From: Methyloprofundus sp.
GTDB lineage: Bacteria > Pseudomonadota > Gammaproteobacteria > Methylococcales > Methylomonadaceae
NCBI GenBank assembly: GCA_016592635.1
Contig: AP023240.1
Span: forward strand, 2,583,630 to 2,647,629
Length of the DNA stretch: 64,000 nt
Direction: 5' to 3'
Position 1 is the first letter of the stretch. The number at the start of each line of letters is the position of its first letter. A model generated the notes under the pieces. That model had not been told where the DNA came from and ran no database searches. It saw only the letters and a program-made list of their open reading frames with translations. Made by a program: the position numbers and the translations under genes. Below, in pieces: positions 51,570-60,714 of the stretch.

Positions 51570-53663
51570 TTACACGCCTGCCTGCGCTTGAATAGCCGTC
51601 ATTACCACAGTATTGACAATATCCGTTACCGTACAGCCTCGACTTAGGTCATTAACCGGTTTATTAAGGCCTTGTAAAATAGGACCAATGGCAACTGCCC
51701 CAGAAGAGCGCTGTACCGCTTTATAAGTATTATTGCCAGTATTTAGGTCAGGAAAAATAAAGACATTCGCCTGCCCCGCCACTTCACTGTTCGGTAACTT
51801 GGTTTTAGCTACATCAGAATCAACTGCCGCATCATATTGCATTGGGCCTTCCAGTTTTAATTCAGGATGTGCCTGTTTAGCAATCTGTACAGCTTGGCGT
51901 ACTTTATCAACCGCCTCACCTTTACCGGAATCGCCAGTTGAATAAGACAACATGGCGATGCGCGGGGAAATATTAAACATGGCCGCCGTTTGCGCGGCAC
52001 TGACCGCAATATCCGCTAATTGCTCTGCATTAGGCTCAGGGTTCACCGCACAATCTCCGTAAACCAAAACTCGATCTTCCAAACACATAAAAAAGACACT
52101 GGAAACAATGGCAGTACCTGGTTTGGTTTTTATAATTTGAAATGCAGGACGAATAGTATGTTGAGTAGTATGCACCGCACCAGACACCATGCCATCAGCA
52201 TGATTTAAATGAATCATCATAGTGCCGAAATAACTCACATCCGACATAACGTCATACGCCATATCATAAGTAATGCCTTTCTCTTTACGTAGATTAAAAT
52301 AAGCATCTGCATATAATTCACGTAACTCAGATTCTAAAGGATTAATAATACTGACATCGTCTAAATGCAGCCCTAAACTAGTGATTTTTTGCTGAATAAG
52401 TTCCAAGTCCCCTAAAAGAGTAATCGTAACCACTTTTCTTAATAAAAGAATCTCGGCAGCACGCAAGATACGCTCCTCTTGACCTTCAGGCAAAACAATA
52501 TGTTGAATATCTGCTTTGGCTCGCTGCATTTGCTCATATTCAAACATTAATGGCGTAACACGCTCAGAGTGTTTTTCAGCCAAACGCTGACGCAATTCAT
52601 CAAAGTCCAAATTGCTCTCCACTAGGCCAAGAGCGGTAGCAATTTTGCGCTCATCTTGCGAATAAAATTTAGCTCTGACTTCTTTAACCTGCATAGCAGT
52701 ATTAAAGGTATCCTGCTCAACTGATAGTACTGCAAAAGGTTTATTTTCTAAGCCTTCTAGTAAAGTATGTACTTGCTTACTGGTCTTGCCTTGACCCGTT
52801 AATAACAAACCAGCAATCTGTGGGTAATGACTCGATGAATAGGCCATAAAACAAGCTAAGATAATATCGGCCCGATCACTAGGTGTGATAATTAAATCAC
52901 CCTCTGCAATATGCTCCAAAAAATCCGGTACTTGCATCGCGGCTATTTTATACTGGCAAACTTGTCGATTTAAGGTCTGCTGCTCACTCGATAAAATTTC
53001 TGCGCCCAATTGACGCGCAATATTACCAACACTCGGTTTATATAAGGATGGTTCTTCTGGAATAATATAAACAGGAAAACTACTGTTAGCTTGGTGGCTA
53101 AAACGCGCGCGCAAAGTATTAACTTGACTGCTATCTACCCCATTAATAATACCTGCCAATAAATCACAATCAAATTCCAACAGAGCATGTTTAAGCCGGT
53201 TGACTGCATCAATAATTTGCAAATCATTACGCCCTTGCCCTTGCACTACAGGCATAATCAAACAGCCTAAATTATTTGCGACTTCGGCATTAAAATCGAA
53301 TTCAAAAATAGAATCATCACCAGAATAGTCTGGCCCCACACAAAGTACCTGATCACATTGTTCGGTTAATAAACGGTATTTGGTTAAAATTCGCTTTAAT
53401 AATTCCTGATAACGTCCTTGTTCAATCAGTGCTTGAGCTTGCTCTAACTGACAGCCATACATGGAATCATAAGGTAACTCAATTTGGTAACGATGCCTGA
53501 TCAATTGAATTAACTGATCTTTTTCTTCAGAGGTATGAATAATCGGTCTAAAAAAACCAGTTTTGCCTGTGTAACCTACCAACATATCCATCATTGCCAA
53601 CATGATAATGGACTTGCCACTACCCTGCTCAGCTCCCGTTACATAAATATTTTGTTTACTCAT
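51570..53663 (-). CDS. pta: Phosphate acetyltransferase
   Basis: 697 residues, the long form: an N-terminal DRTGG/P-loop-like domain ('YVTGAEQGSGKSIIMLAMMDML'), a middle regulatory domain ('SDRADIILACFMAYSSSHYPQIAGLLLTG'), and the C-terminal catalytic domain from about 375 ('IVLPEGQEERILRAAEILL', 'HADGMVSGAVHTTQHTIRPAFQIIKT', 'VYGDCAVNPEPNAEQLADIAVSAA', 'FPDLNTGNNTYKAVQRSSGAVAIGPILQGLNKPVNDLSRG'). It interconverts acetyl-CoA and acetyl phosphate. No ackA is near; fsa follows instead. AAAGG lies 6 bases before the ATG. A CRP-like site lies 130 bases upstream. Confidence 0.95.
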   Translation of the reverse strand: MSKQNIYVTGAEQGSGKSIIMLAMMDMLVGYTGKTGFFRPIIHTSEEKDQLIQLIRHRYQIELPYDSMYGCQLEQAQALIEQGRYQELLKRILTKYRLLTEQCDQVLCVGPDYSGDDSIFEFDFNAEVANNLGCLIMPVVQGQGRNDLQIIDAVNRLKHALLEFDCDLLAGIINGVDSSQVNTLRARFSHQANSSFPVYIIPEEPSLYKPSVGNIARQLGAEILSSEQQTLNRQVCQYKIAAMQVPDFLEHIAEGDLIITPSDRADIILACFMAYSSSHYPQIAGLLLTGQGKTSKQVHTLLEGLENKPFAVLSVEQDTFNTAMQVKEVRAKFYSQDERKIATALGLVESNLDFDELRQRLAEKHSERVTPLMFEYEQMQRAKADIQHIVLPEGQEERILRAAEILLLRKVVTITLLGDLELIQQKITSLGLHLDDVSIINPLESELRELYADAYFNLRKEKGITYDMAYDVMSDVSYFGTMMIHLNHADGMVSGAVHTTQHTIRPAFQIIKTKPGTAIVSSVFFMCLEDRVLVYGDCAVNPEPNAEQLADIAVSAAQTAAMFNISPRIAMLSYSTGDSGKGEAVDKVRQAVQIAKQAHPELKLEGPMQYDAAVDSDVAKTKLPNSEVAGQANVFIFPDLNTGNNTYKAVQRSSGAVAIGPILQGLNKPVNDLSRGCTVTDIVNTVVMTAIQAQAGV

Positions 53664-53792
53664 AGTACCTTTAAAAATAATTCCGTCATTTTTGATTTAT
53701 TTAGCATATCCTAATTTAACAACATACTAACATTTTAGTTTTATATCCATAATAAAAGCTTTAGCAAACCATACGCTAGATTATTGTATAAA

Positions 53793-53808
53793 AGTGATAC
53801 ACATCACA
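53793..53808. promoter_or_regulatory. CRP/Vfr-like operator
   Basis: AGTGATACACATCACA matches the TGTGA-N6-TCACA consensus at nine of ten core positions (the first T is A), embedded in a wider AAAGTG...CACTTT symmetry. It lies in the 232-base divergent gap, 130 bases before the pta start and 88 before the double-receiver gene. It may control either or both. Binding by a CRP-family protein is inference. Confidence 0.5.
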
Positions 53809-53895
53809 CTTTATACGCATTATTCCATAGCTTTAGTATAGGCATAATACCCCACACAAGGTATAGTTAAATTTTGTAATATTCATTTAATTCCC

Positions 53896-54696
53896 ATGTC
53901 TATTTTAAATATTTCTGAATTAACTATCTTACTGGTTGAACCCTCTGCAACTCAATTAAAAGTTATTATCAAGCATTTAGAACAAGAAGGTATTACTGCA
54001 ATTGAAGGCGTTACCACTGGAGCAGATGCCCTTAAAAGTATTAAAGCCTATGCACCAGATTTAGTAATCAGCAGTATGTATTTGCCTGACATGACTGCTA
54101 CAGATCTTGTCATCAGCATCAGAGAGTCTGGTGCAGAACAAGGTATTCCCTTTATGCTAATCTCCAGCGAAACTGATTTTAAAGCATTAGACCCCATTAG
54201 GCAGGCTGGCGTAGTCGCAATTTTACCTAAGCCCTTTAGCCCTTCCGACCTGAAGCGTGCTTTAAAATCAAGTGTCGAATTTATCACCCCCGAAGAAGTG
54301 TGTTTAGAACATTATGATATCGCCTTATTAAAAGTTCTAGTCGTTGATGACAGCCTGATGGCCAGAAAACATATTACTCGGGTATTAAATAATATGGGCA
54401 TCATCGACATTACTACTGCCAACGATGGTAAACAGGGGGTTGATATTTTTAGCGCTCACCAAAATGAATTCGATTTAATTGTCACTGATTACAATATGCC
54501 AGTGATGGATGGCCAAGAGCTTATTCATTTTATCCGTCATGATATGCAAAATACCTTTATCCCTATTCTTATGGTAACCAGCGAAGAAAATGAAATGCGC
54601 CTTAATAATGTCCAACAATCCGGGGTTTCTGCCATTTGCGATAAACCCTTTGAACCACAAACTGTCAAAGAAATGCTCTATAGGGTAATGGAATAA
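53896..54696 (+). CDS. Double-receiver protein with a degenerate first receiver
   Basis: 266 residues, two receiver domains. The first (8-128) has 'LLVEPSATQ' instead of an acidic pair and Ser59-Ser60 in place of the phosphoacceptor ('VISSMYLPDM'), though the Lys in 'LPKPFSP' is kept; it is probably not phosphorylated. The second (145-265) is intact: 'VVDDSLMARKHI', Asp198 in 'IVTDYNMPVMDG' and 'CDKPFEP'. No output domain. It is followed 68 bases later by a chemoreceptor and then a hemerythrin on the same strand, so it may be the regulator or phosphate sink of that set. Confidence 0.85.
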   Translation: MSILNISELTILLVEPSATQLKVIIKHLEQEGITAIEGVTTGADALKSIKAYAPDLVISSMYLPDMTATDLVISIRESGAEQGIPFMLISSETDFKALDPIRQAGVVAILPKPFSPSDLKRALKSSVEFITPEEVCLEHYDIALLKVLVVDDSLMARKHITRVLNNMGIIDITTANDGKQGVDIFSAHQNEFDLIVTDYNMPVMDGQELIHFIRHDMQNTFIPILMVTSEENEMRLNNVQQSGVSAICDKPFEPQTVKEMLYRVME

Positions 54697-54764
54697 GAGT
54701 AATGGAATAAAGCGTGTAAAAACTTTACCCTAAAACCTAATTATATTTATCTGGAGATAAATCC

Positions 54765-56636
54765 ATGAACCTTAAAAATATAAAGTTTAATTACAAGATT
54801 GCTGCTCTCTCCATTATTCCTCTTTGCGGCTTGATCTTTGTTTCCAGCGTGGCAATGCATACTCAATGGGAGCAAATAAAATCTTCTGAAAAAATCATAG
54901 CACTTGCTGATTTTTCAGTGTATGCCAGTGCCTTAGTACATGAATTTCAAAAAGAACGTGGCATGTCTGCGGGATATTTAGGCAGCAAAGGTAAAAAATT
55001 TAGCCAAAAAATAGTTCAGCAACGCAGTTTATCAGATCAAAAATTAGCTGAATTAAATCAATTTCTGCAAGACTCTTCCTTTCATGCAGGCGACTCGCTA
55101 GCAAATCAATTAAAAGCGAGCTTGCGTGAAATTGATAAATTAAAACAAATACGTTCAGGCATTACAGCACTGAATATTCCTACAAAACAAGCCATCAGCT
55201 ATTATTCAAATATCAATGGTCTTTTTTTAGAAATGATTGCCGAACTCCCCAAACTCAGTGCTGATGTTGCCATGAGCACCAAACTCTCTGCCTATGCCAA
55301 CTTTATTAAAGGCAAAGAGCGAGCGGGTATTGAACGCGCCGTACTGGCTAATACCTTCGCAAAAGATGCCTTTGGCCCTGGCATGTTTAAAAAACTCATC
55401 ACTTTAATTGCTATTCAAAATACCTATACCAATGTTTTTTTAGCCTTTGCTACCCCTGAATACCAAACGCTATATAAAGAAAAGTTTTCTGGGAAATTTA
55501 TTGATGCAACCGAGAGCTTACGCCAAAAAGCATTAAACCAAGGCATACAAGGTCAATTTGGTATAGATGCTGGGCATTGGTTTAGTGTGCAAACTGGCAA
55601 AATAAATATCCTGAAAGCAATCGAAGATACCGTTTCTAAGGATATTACCAGTAGCGCACTATCCTTAAAACAAGCTAGCCAATATGATTTAATATTCAAT
55701 AGCATAATTGCCATCATTATTATTGGCTTATCTTTTATTTTATTTATTATTTTACGTAAAGATATTGCACAACAACTAGGAGGTGAACCAGCCTTTGTCA
55801 GAGACTTGGCAGAGCAAGTTGCCGAAGGACATTTAGAACGTAGATCTATGCAAAGCAAAACACCACCAGTGGGTATTTTTGCCGCGATGATGAGTATGCA
55901 AAAACGTCTCTATGAAGTTGTTGAAAGTATTAGCAGCTGTTCTAGTCAAATATCACAAGCCTCAGCAGAAGTCAGTAATGCCTCACAAGCCTTAAGCCAA
56001 AGTACCTGCGAACAAGCCGCTAGTATCGAACAGACCAGCGCTTCTTTAGAACAATTAACTAGCTCGGTTGAACTTAATCACGAAAATGCCAGTGCCACAG
56101 AAAAAGTAGCCTTAACTGCGTCAGAATCAGCCAAAGATGGCGGTAAAGCAGTACAAGAAACTGTTAGTGCCATGCAACAAATTGCCTCAAAAATAAGCGT
56201 GATTGAAGATATTGCCTATCAAACTAACTTACTATCACTGAATGCCTCTATTGAAGCAGCAAGAGCAGGTAGTCATGGCGCAGGATTTTCAGTGGTAGCC
56301 ACCGAAGTACGCAAGTTAGCTGCACGCAGCCAAGATACTGCAACAGAAATTAGTAGCTTAGCAGAAAATAGTGTCGCCATTGCCCAAAAAGCAGGCGTAT
56401 TATTAGATGAAATAGTCCCTAGTATTCAAAAAACGGCTGACTTAGTAGAAGAGATAGCCGCAGCATCAGATGAGCAAACGATAGGCTTAAGACAAATTAA
56501 CGAAGCGATCACACAATTAGACGGCGTGACCCAACAAAATGCGGCCGCATCTGAACAATTAGCGGCGACAGCTGAGGAACTAAACACCGAGAGCCAATCG
56601 TTAATGGGACAGATTAGTTTTTTTAAGATTCATTAA
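54765..56636 (+). CDS. Chemoreceptor with NIT (nitrate/nitrite) sensor domain
   Basis: 623 residues. An N-terminal membrane helix (12-30) and a second at about 310-328 enclose an all-helical periplasmic domain with '[20 protein letters not shown]' and '[23 protein letters not shown]', typical of NIT domains proposed to bind nitrate or nitrite. Cytosolic helices include 'AEGHLERR' of a HAMP-like region, then the signalling domain with '[43 protein letters not shown]'. No WxxF tail. GGAGA lies 7 bases before the ATG. With the receiver and the hemerythrin around it, this looks like an electron-acceptor taxis set distinct from the main chemotaxis locus, which must supply CheA and CheW. Confidence 0.9.
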   Translation: MNLKNIKFNYKIAALSIIPLCGLIFVSSVAMHTQWEQIKSSEKIIALADFSVYASALVHEFQKERGMSAGYLGSKGKKFSQKIVQQRSLSDQKLAELNQFLQDSSFHAGDSLANQLKASLREIDKLKQIRSGITALNIPTKQAISYYSNINGLFLEMIAELPKLSADVAMSTKLSAYANFIKGKERAGIERAVLANTFAKDAFGPGMFKKLITLIAIQNTYTNVFLAFATPEYQTLYKEKFSGKFIDATESLRQKALNQGIQGQFGIDAGHWFSVQTGKINILKAIEDTVSKDITSSALSLKQASQYDLIFNSIIAIIIIGLSFILFIILRKDIAQQLGGEPAFVRDLAEQVAEGHLERRSMQSKTPPVGIFAAMMSMQKRLYEVVESISSCSSQISQASAEVSNASQALSQSTCEQAASIEQTSASLEQLTSSVELNHENASATEKVALTASESAKDGGKAVQETVSAMQQIASKISVIEDIAYQTNLLSLNASIEAARAGSHGAGFSVVATEVRKLAARSQDTATEISSLAENSVAIAQKAGVLLDEIVPSIQKTADLVEEIAAASDEQTIGLRQINEAITQLDGVTQQNAAASEQLAATAEELNTESQSLMGQISFFKIH

Positions 56637-56664
56637 TTAATTGGATAATATAGGAGAGATTTTG

Positions 56665-57048
56665 ATGAACAAATTTATTTGGCAAGACTCATACAATATT
56701 GGTAATAGCACCATTGACAGTCAACATAAATACTTATTTAAACTCGCAAATAAAGTGGTGGCAGCCACAAGCAAAGATCAAATATCCGAATGTTTAATAC
56801 TATTGTATAAATATACTCGAGAGCATTTTCAAGCTGAAGAAGCGGTGATGAAAGTACATGGCTACCCCGAATATGACACTCATGTCTATCTACATAATAA
56901 AATGCTGGATAAACTGATTAAAATTAGTGATAGCCTTAATACTCCCCATTGGGATAAAGCCATGATTGATGTTTTTATGCAAGAATGGCTACTGGTACAT
57001 ATTTTAGAAAAGGATATGCCCTTAGGTGCTTATATAGGAACCAAGTAA
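56665..57048 (+). CDS. Bacteriohemerythrin
   Basis: 127 residues from the ATG at 56665, with AGGAGAG 6-7 bases upstream; the frame from a TTG at 56641 has no site. All seven hemerythrin ligands are present: His21, His54, Glu58, His73, His77, His112 and Asp117. It should bind O2 reversibly at a diiron centre in the cytosol. In methanotrophs such proteins have been proposed to carry oxygen to membrane methane monooxygenase. Here the gene directly follows a chemoreceptor, so a sensory role or local O2 buffering is equally possible. Confidence 0.95.
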   Translation: MNKFIWQDSYNIGNSTIDSQHKYLFKLANKVVAATSKDQISECLILLYKYTREHFQAEEAVMKVHGYPEYDTHVYLHNKMLDKLIKISDSLNTPHWDKAMIDVFMQEWLLVHILEKDMPLGAYIGTK

Positions 57049-57071
57049 AGCTGGTAGAGAGGCACGGATTG

Positions 57072-58961
57072 CTATAAACACTCCAAAATATAATTATCTC
57101 TGACTTGAGTCTCAGGTACCTTATCGCCAAACCAAAACGAAACTGGGTATTCAAAGCCGATATTATGCATATAGTTATATAGTGCTTTTTTTAAGCCCTG
57201 CCCTAACATTTCATGGTCGACACTGACTGAATCAATATAATCTATATCATTTTCTGCAAATAATACATTTTCATTCGCAATCAGTTCAATGCCATAGTTT
57301 TCTGGATTAAGCCCCACTGGGCTATGGATCGTGGCTGCAAAACGATGCCAATAGGCAGAATGGATACAGCTATTTAACATCAACTGTCGGACATATTCCA
57401 AGGCATCAACAGTTTCTTGGGTGGTTTGACTAGGAAAACCATACATTAGATAGGCATGTACCAATACCCCTGCATCCGTAAATGCTTTGGTAATTTTAGC
57501 AACTTGCGCCACACTCACCCCTTTTTGCATTAATGCCAACAGCCGATCGGAGGCTACTTCCAAGCCACCACTGATGGCCATACAACCCGAATCCGCCAGC
57601 AATTGACATTTTTCTGCAGTAAAAGTTTTTTCAAAACGAATATTGCCCCACCAAGTAATGACAATATCCTGTTCTAATAATTTGTTAGCCAAGGCAAATA
57701 AAGCTTTCGGTGGCGCGGCCTCATCAACAAAATGAAAGCCTGTTTGCCCCGTTTCAGCAATCAATTCTTTAATGCGAGCAATAGTAATATCAACGCCAGC
57801 ATCATCATATTGACCGATATAATCTAAACTGATGTCACAAAAACTGCATTTTGCCCAATAACAGCCATGTGCAATGGTAATTTTATTCCAGCGACCATCA
57901 CTCCAGATACGGTGCATTGGGTTAAGCATTTCACACAAAGATAAGTAGTTATCTATTGGCAATCCTGTATAACAAGGCGTACCAACCTCTTTTTGGGCTA
58001 TGTCATGCAATTCTACAGAGGTATTAAACTGCACTGCGCCAGATTCTAAAGTATAGGTTCTAAATAGCTGTTTATGCTGTCCTTGCAAGTTTTCTAATAA
58101 GGTTAATAAGGGACGTTCACCATCATCCAAACAAATATAATCCACAAACTCGAAAATACGCGGCTCTTTTAAAGTACGTAATTCGGTATTAATAAAACCG
58201 CCACCCAGTACAACTTTAACCGCAGGTGCATACTGCTTACAATATTTTGCCGCTTGCAAAGCACCCAACATATTACCTGGAAAAGGCACACTAATAGCTA
58301 ATACATCAGGAGACTCTGCCTGTATATATTGTTTGATCAATTCTGCAATAATATTTTCGGTATAACTTGGTTCCGGCATATGTAATGCCGTATATAAATC
58401 ATCAAATTGTGGATTTGAAGCAGCCAGACGCTCTGCATAACGTGAAATAGCAAAGTATGGATCGACACCTTCTTTAATAACCAGTGCAAGATCATTAATA
58501 AATAACGTGGCTAAATACTTTGCTTTATCTTGTACACCTAAATTACCAAAGGCACGTTCCAGCACCCCGCTTTGCATTGCTTCCATTTTCTCAAGTGCAT
58601 CAAATTGTGGCCCTTCCGGTAAAAATCGGCGTGATGCAATACGTAAGGCCAAGCTAGGATCTTTGCCTTGCAAAAAGCGAATAACCACATCAATACATTG
58701 ATAATAGGCAGCATAATTGGCTAAAAAATTATAAATGCTATCGGGGAGTTCATCATCATCAAAGTCAGCAAAATTATCCTCGATCTGATCAAATAACTGC
58801 TCCAAACCTGATCTAGATAAAATATTTAACAATAACTCTATCGCCAAATCACGTTGCGCAACTTGATAATTTTGCTGTTTTAGAAAGCCAGTTAGATACG
58901 CCGTGGCAGGATATGGCGTATTAAGCTGCGTCATCGGTGGGGTAATTAATAAAACTTTCAT
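57072..58961 (-). CDS. B12-binding-domain radical SAM protein
   Basis: About 629 residues from the ATG at 58961; a TTG seven codons upstream is less likely. The N-terminus 'MKVLLITPPMTQLNTPYPATAYLTGFLKQ' and the middle 'VVLGGGFINTE...DYICLDDGERPLLTLLE' belong to the B12-binding Rossmann domain. The radical SAM cluster motif is C367-YWAK-C372-SF-C375, thus CX4CX2C and not the usual CX3CX2C. Then 'GFHFVDEAAPP', 'WGNIRFEKTF', 'SGGLEVASDRLL' and 'AYLMYGFPSQTTQETVDAL' complete the barrel. The product could be a methylase or a tailoring enzyme; no substrate can be named. It stands alone, with a metallo-hydrolase next on the same strand. Confidence 0.88.
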   Translation of the reverse strand: MKVLLITPPMTQLNTPYPATAYLTGFLKQQNYQVAQRDLAIELLLNILSRSGLEQLFDQIEDNFADFDDDELPDSIYNFLANYAAYYQCIDVVIRFLQGKDPSLALRIASRRFLPEGPQFDALEKMEAMQSGVLERAFGNLGVQDKAKYLATLFINDLALVIKEGVDPYFAISRYAERLAASNPQFDDLYTALHMPEPSYTENIIAELIKQYIQAESPDVLAISVPFPGNMLGALQAAKYCKQYAPAVKVVLGGGFINTELRTLKEPRIFEFVDYICLDDGERPLLTLLENLQGQHKQLFRTYTLESGAVQFNTSVELHDIAQKEVGTPCYTGLPIDNYLSLCEMLNPMHRIWSDGRWNKITIAHGCYWAKCSFCDISLDYIGQYDDAGVDITIARIKELIAETGQTGFHFVDEAAPPKALFALANKLLEQDIVITWWGNIRFEKTFTAEKCQLLADSGCMAISGGLEVASDRLLALMQKGVSVAQVAKITKAFTDAGVLVHAYLMYGFPSQTTQETVDALEYVRQLMLNSCIHSAYWHRFAATIHSPVGLNPENYGIELIANENVLFAENDIDYIDSVSVDHEMLGQGLKKALYNYMHNIGFEYPVSFWFGDKVPETQVRDNYILECL

Positions 58962-59034
58962 GGTAAATTTTCTTTTAAACAAATAGCAGGCTGAGGCACT
59001 ACATTCCCTGCTCTTCTCAGCCCCTTGTTATTTT

Positions 59035-59940
59035 TCAAGGAACGAACACGTCCATATCGTTGGCAAACACTAATGAACCTTGATACTGCTGCTTAATAAT
59101 ACGACTCGTTTCTTGCTCTTTACCTAAAGTTCGACGCATTCGATGTGATAACACCAGTTTTTTCACACCTGCTTGCCGCGCAATCTGAGCAATTTCTGAA
59201 GGAGGCATGTGTAATGCGCGCCCTGCTCCTTGCATAGCTTCAGGAATCGCATTATGGGCAATTAAAATATCTGCTTGCTGAGCTAATTTAGCCAAGGTTT
59301 GGTAGCGATTACTCATATCCCCAGAAAAACTAATTGCACAACCTGCAAGTTCAACTCGCCAAGCTAAAGCAGGAATGGGCCCATGATGTACAGGAATAGC
59401 TTGTAAAGAAATGGCATTATTTGTATATACGGTTTTCGGGCTACGCTTTGTCAAAGCAATATTCTTAGTGACAATTTTAAAGGGGCTATCTGCCTCTTTG
59501 TTCAGGTAATCACTTAGGTAGGGAAATGCACCATTGCTACCAAATAATTTATCAGTGAATTTGCTTGCTGATGGCATCAATTGATTACCCTCAGGGCCAA
59601 AGACCAGCAAACTCTGAGTTCGTTCGGTAAAGTAAGAAGCTTTAATAAATGCAGGAAAATCTGCACTATGGTCTACATGAAAATGCGTAAAAGCAATGAG
59701 CTGCAAATCAACCAACTTTGCACCGCTTTTCTCGTAATTCAGACTACTACCTGAGCCAGTATCAATTAATACTATCCCCTTATTATCTAACCAAACAAGA
59801 TAAGAACTTGATGCGCGACCATCTGATAATTCAGGCCCACCCGAGCCTAATACCTGCACCTGCACCCGCTGGTGTTGGCAAACAGCAATAGCCGTTGAGC
59901 TGCAAATAAAAAATAAGACAAAATAATATAATCGAAACAT
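59035..59940 (-). CDS. Secreted MBL-fold metallo-hydrolase
   Basis: 301 residues with a signal peptide (MFRLYYFVLFFICSSTAIAV). The metallo-beta-lactamase motifs are full: 'FTHFHVDHSADF' (HxHxDH), 'VHHGPIPALAWRVELAGCAISFSGDMS' (His and Asp) and 'LVLSHRMRR' (last His). An opening 'LGSGGPELSDGRASSSYLVW' is typical of the RNase Z/arylsulfatase-like group. In the periplasm it cannot process tRNA, so a small-molecule ester or phosphodiester is more likely. It lies 73 bases upstream of the radical SAM gene on the same strand. Confidence 0.86.
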   Translation of the reverse strand: MFRLYYFVLFFICSSTAIAVCQHQRVQVQVLGSGGPELSDGRASSSYLVWLDNKGIVLIDTGSGSSLNYEKSGAKLVDLQLIAFTHFHVDHSADFPAFIKASYFTERTQSLLVFGPEGNQLMPSASKFTDKLFGSNGAFPYLSDYLNKEADSPFKIVTKNIALTKRSPKTVYTNNAISLQAIPVHHGPIPALAWRVELAGCAISFSGDMSNRYQTLAKLAQQADILIAHNAIPEAMQGAGRALHMPPSEIAQIARQAGVKKLVLSHRMRRTLGKEQETSRIIKQQYQGSLVFANDMDVFVP

Positions 59941-60004
59941 CTCAAAACTCCCAAACTTGAATAATTAAAATCAGAAGTTTAGCCATTTTAGTAGTAGCTA
60001 AAAC

Positions 60005-60598
60005 CTACTCATCAATAGCAGCATTATTACTCAAAAATTCCAACATATCCTCATTTTGGACACGCAGATAAATCTCTGCCACTGACAGCGTTAAACCAAT
60101 TGATTCAAAGGTCAGCTCATCACCCAAAAAATAGTGCTTGGATTGCCAACCTTCTGATCGACGTATTACCTCAATATCAACAAAATCTTGCTCGATCAAA
60201 ACATACTCCTGCAAACTTGCAATATTAAGGTAGGCTGTTCGTTTGATAGTTTCATCGGTACGACGCGTTGATTTGGATAATACCTCAACAATGATAACGG
60301 GGGATTGGGTGTAATATGGCTGAGACTCATCAAAATTACAATCTACCATGACATCAGGATAGAAGAAATTTGCAGCGGCTTTGACTTTCATATCAGAACC
60401 AAAAGGTTCGCAGGGTAAACTTTTTAGATGCTGCCTGAATTCCGCATAAATATTTCCTGCAATACGCTCGTGATTAGCACTCGCTCCAGCCATTGCATAA
60501 ATATCACCATCAATTAGCTCATGCTTTGTTGCTCTGCTGAGTTCATCTTGTAAATATTGCTCTACAGTCGTGAAGTTGTTTTTTAAAACGGATGACAT
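60005..60598 (-). CDS. Uma2-family (DUF820) endonuclease-like protein
   Basis: 197 residues with the Uma2 marks: 'YLQDELSRATKHELIDGDIYAMAGASANHERIAGNI', 'FYPDVMVDC', 'PVIIVEVLSKSTRRTDETIKRTAYLNIASLQEYVLIEQD'. The D...ExL core is that of PD-(D/E)XK nucleases. Biological role is unknown; these genes spread widely, often in multiple copies, in bacteria with much horizontal exchange. The upstream DUF29-like tail at the start of the window is another family with the same habit. Confidence 0.9.
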   Translation of the reverse strand: MSSVLKNNFTTVEQYLQDELSRATKHELIDGDIYAMAGASANHERIAGNIYAEFRQHLKSLPCEPFGSDMKVKAAANFFYPDVMVDCNFDESQPYYTQSPVIIVEVLSKSTRRTDETIKRTAYLNIASLQEYVLIEQDFVDIEVIRRSEGWQSKHYFLGDELTFESIGLTLSVAEIYLRVQNEDMLEFLSNNAAIDE

Positions 60599-60714
60599 AA
60601 TTTTTCCAAAAAGTAACTATGTTGCAGAAAATATTACCATAACACTCCCCCAGCCCAACAAAAAAAATGACTGTAGAGTGCTCTACTAAATAATGAGCCT
60701 AAAGTTATTCACAA

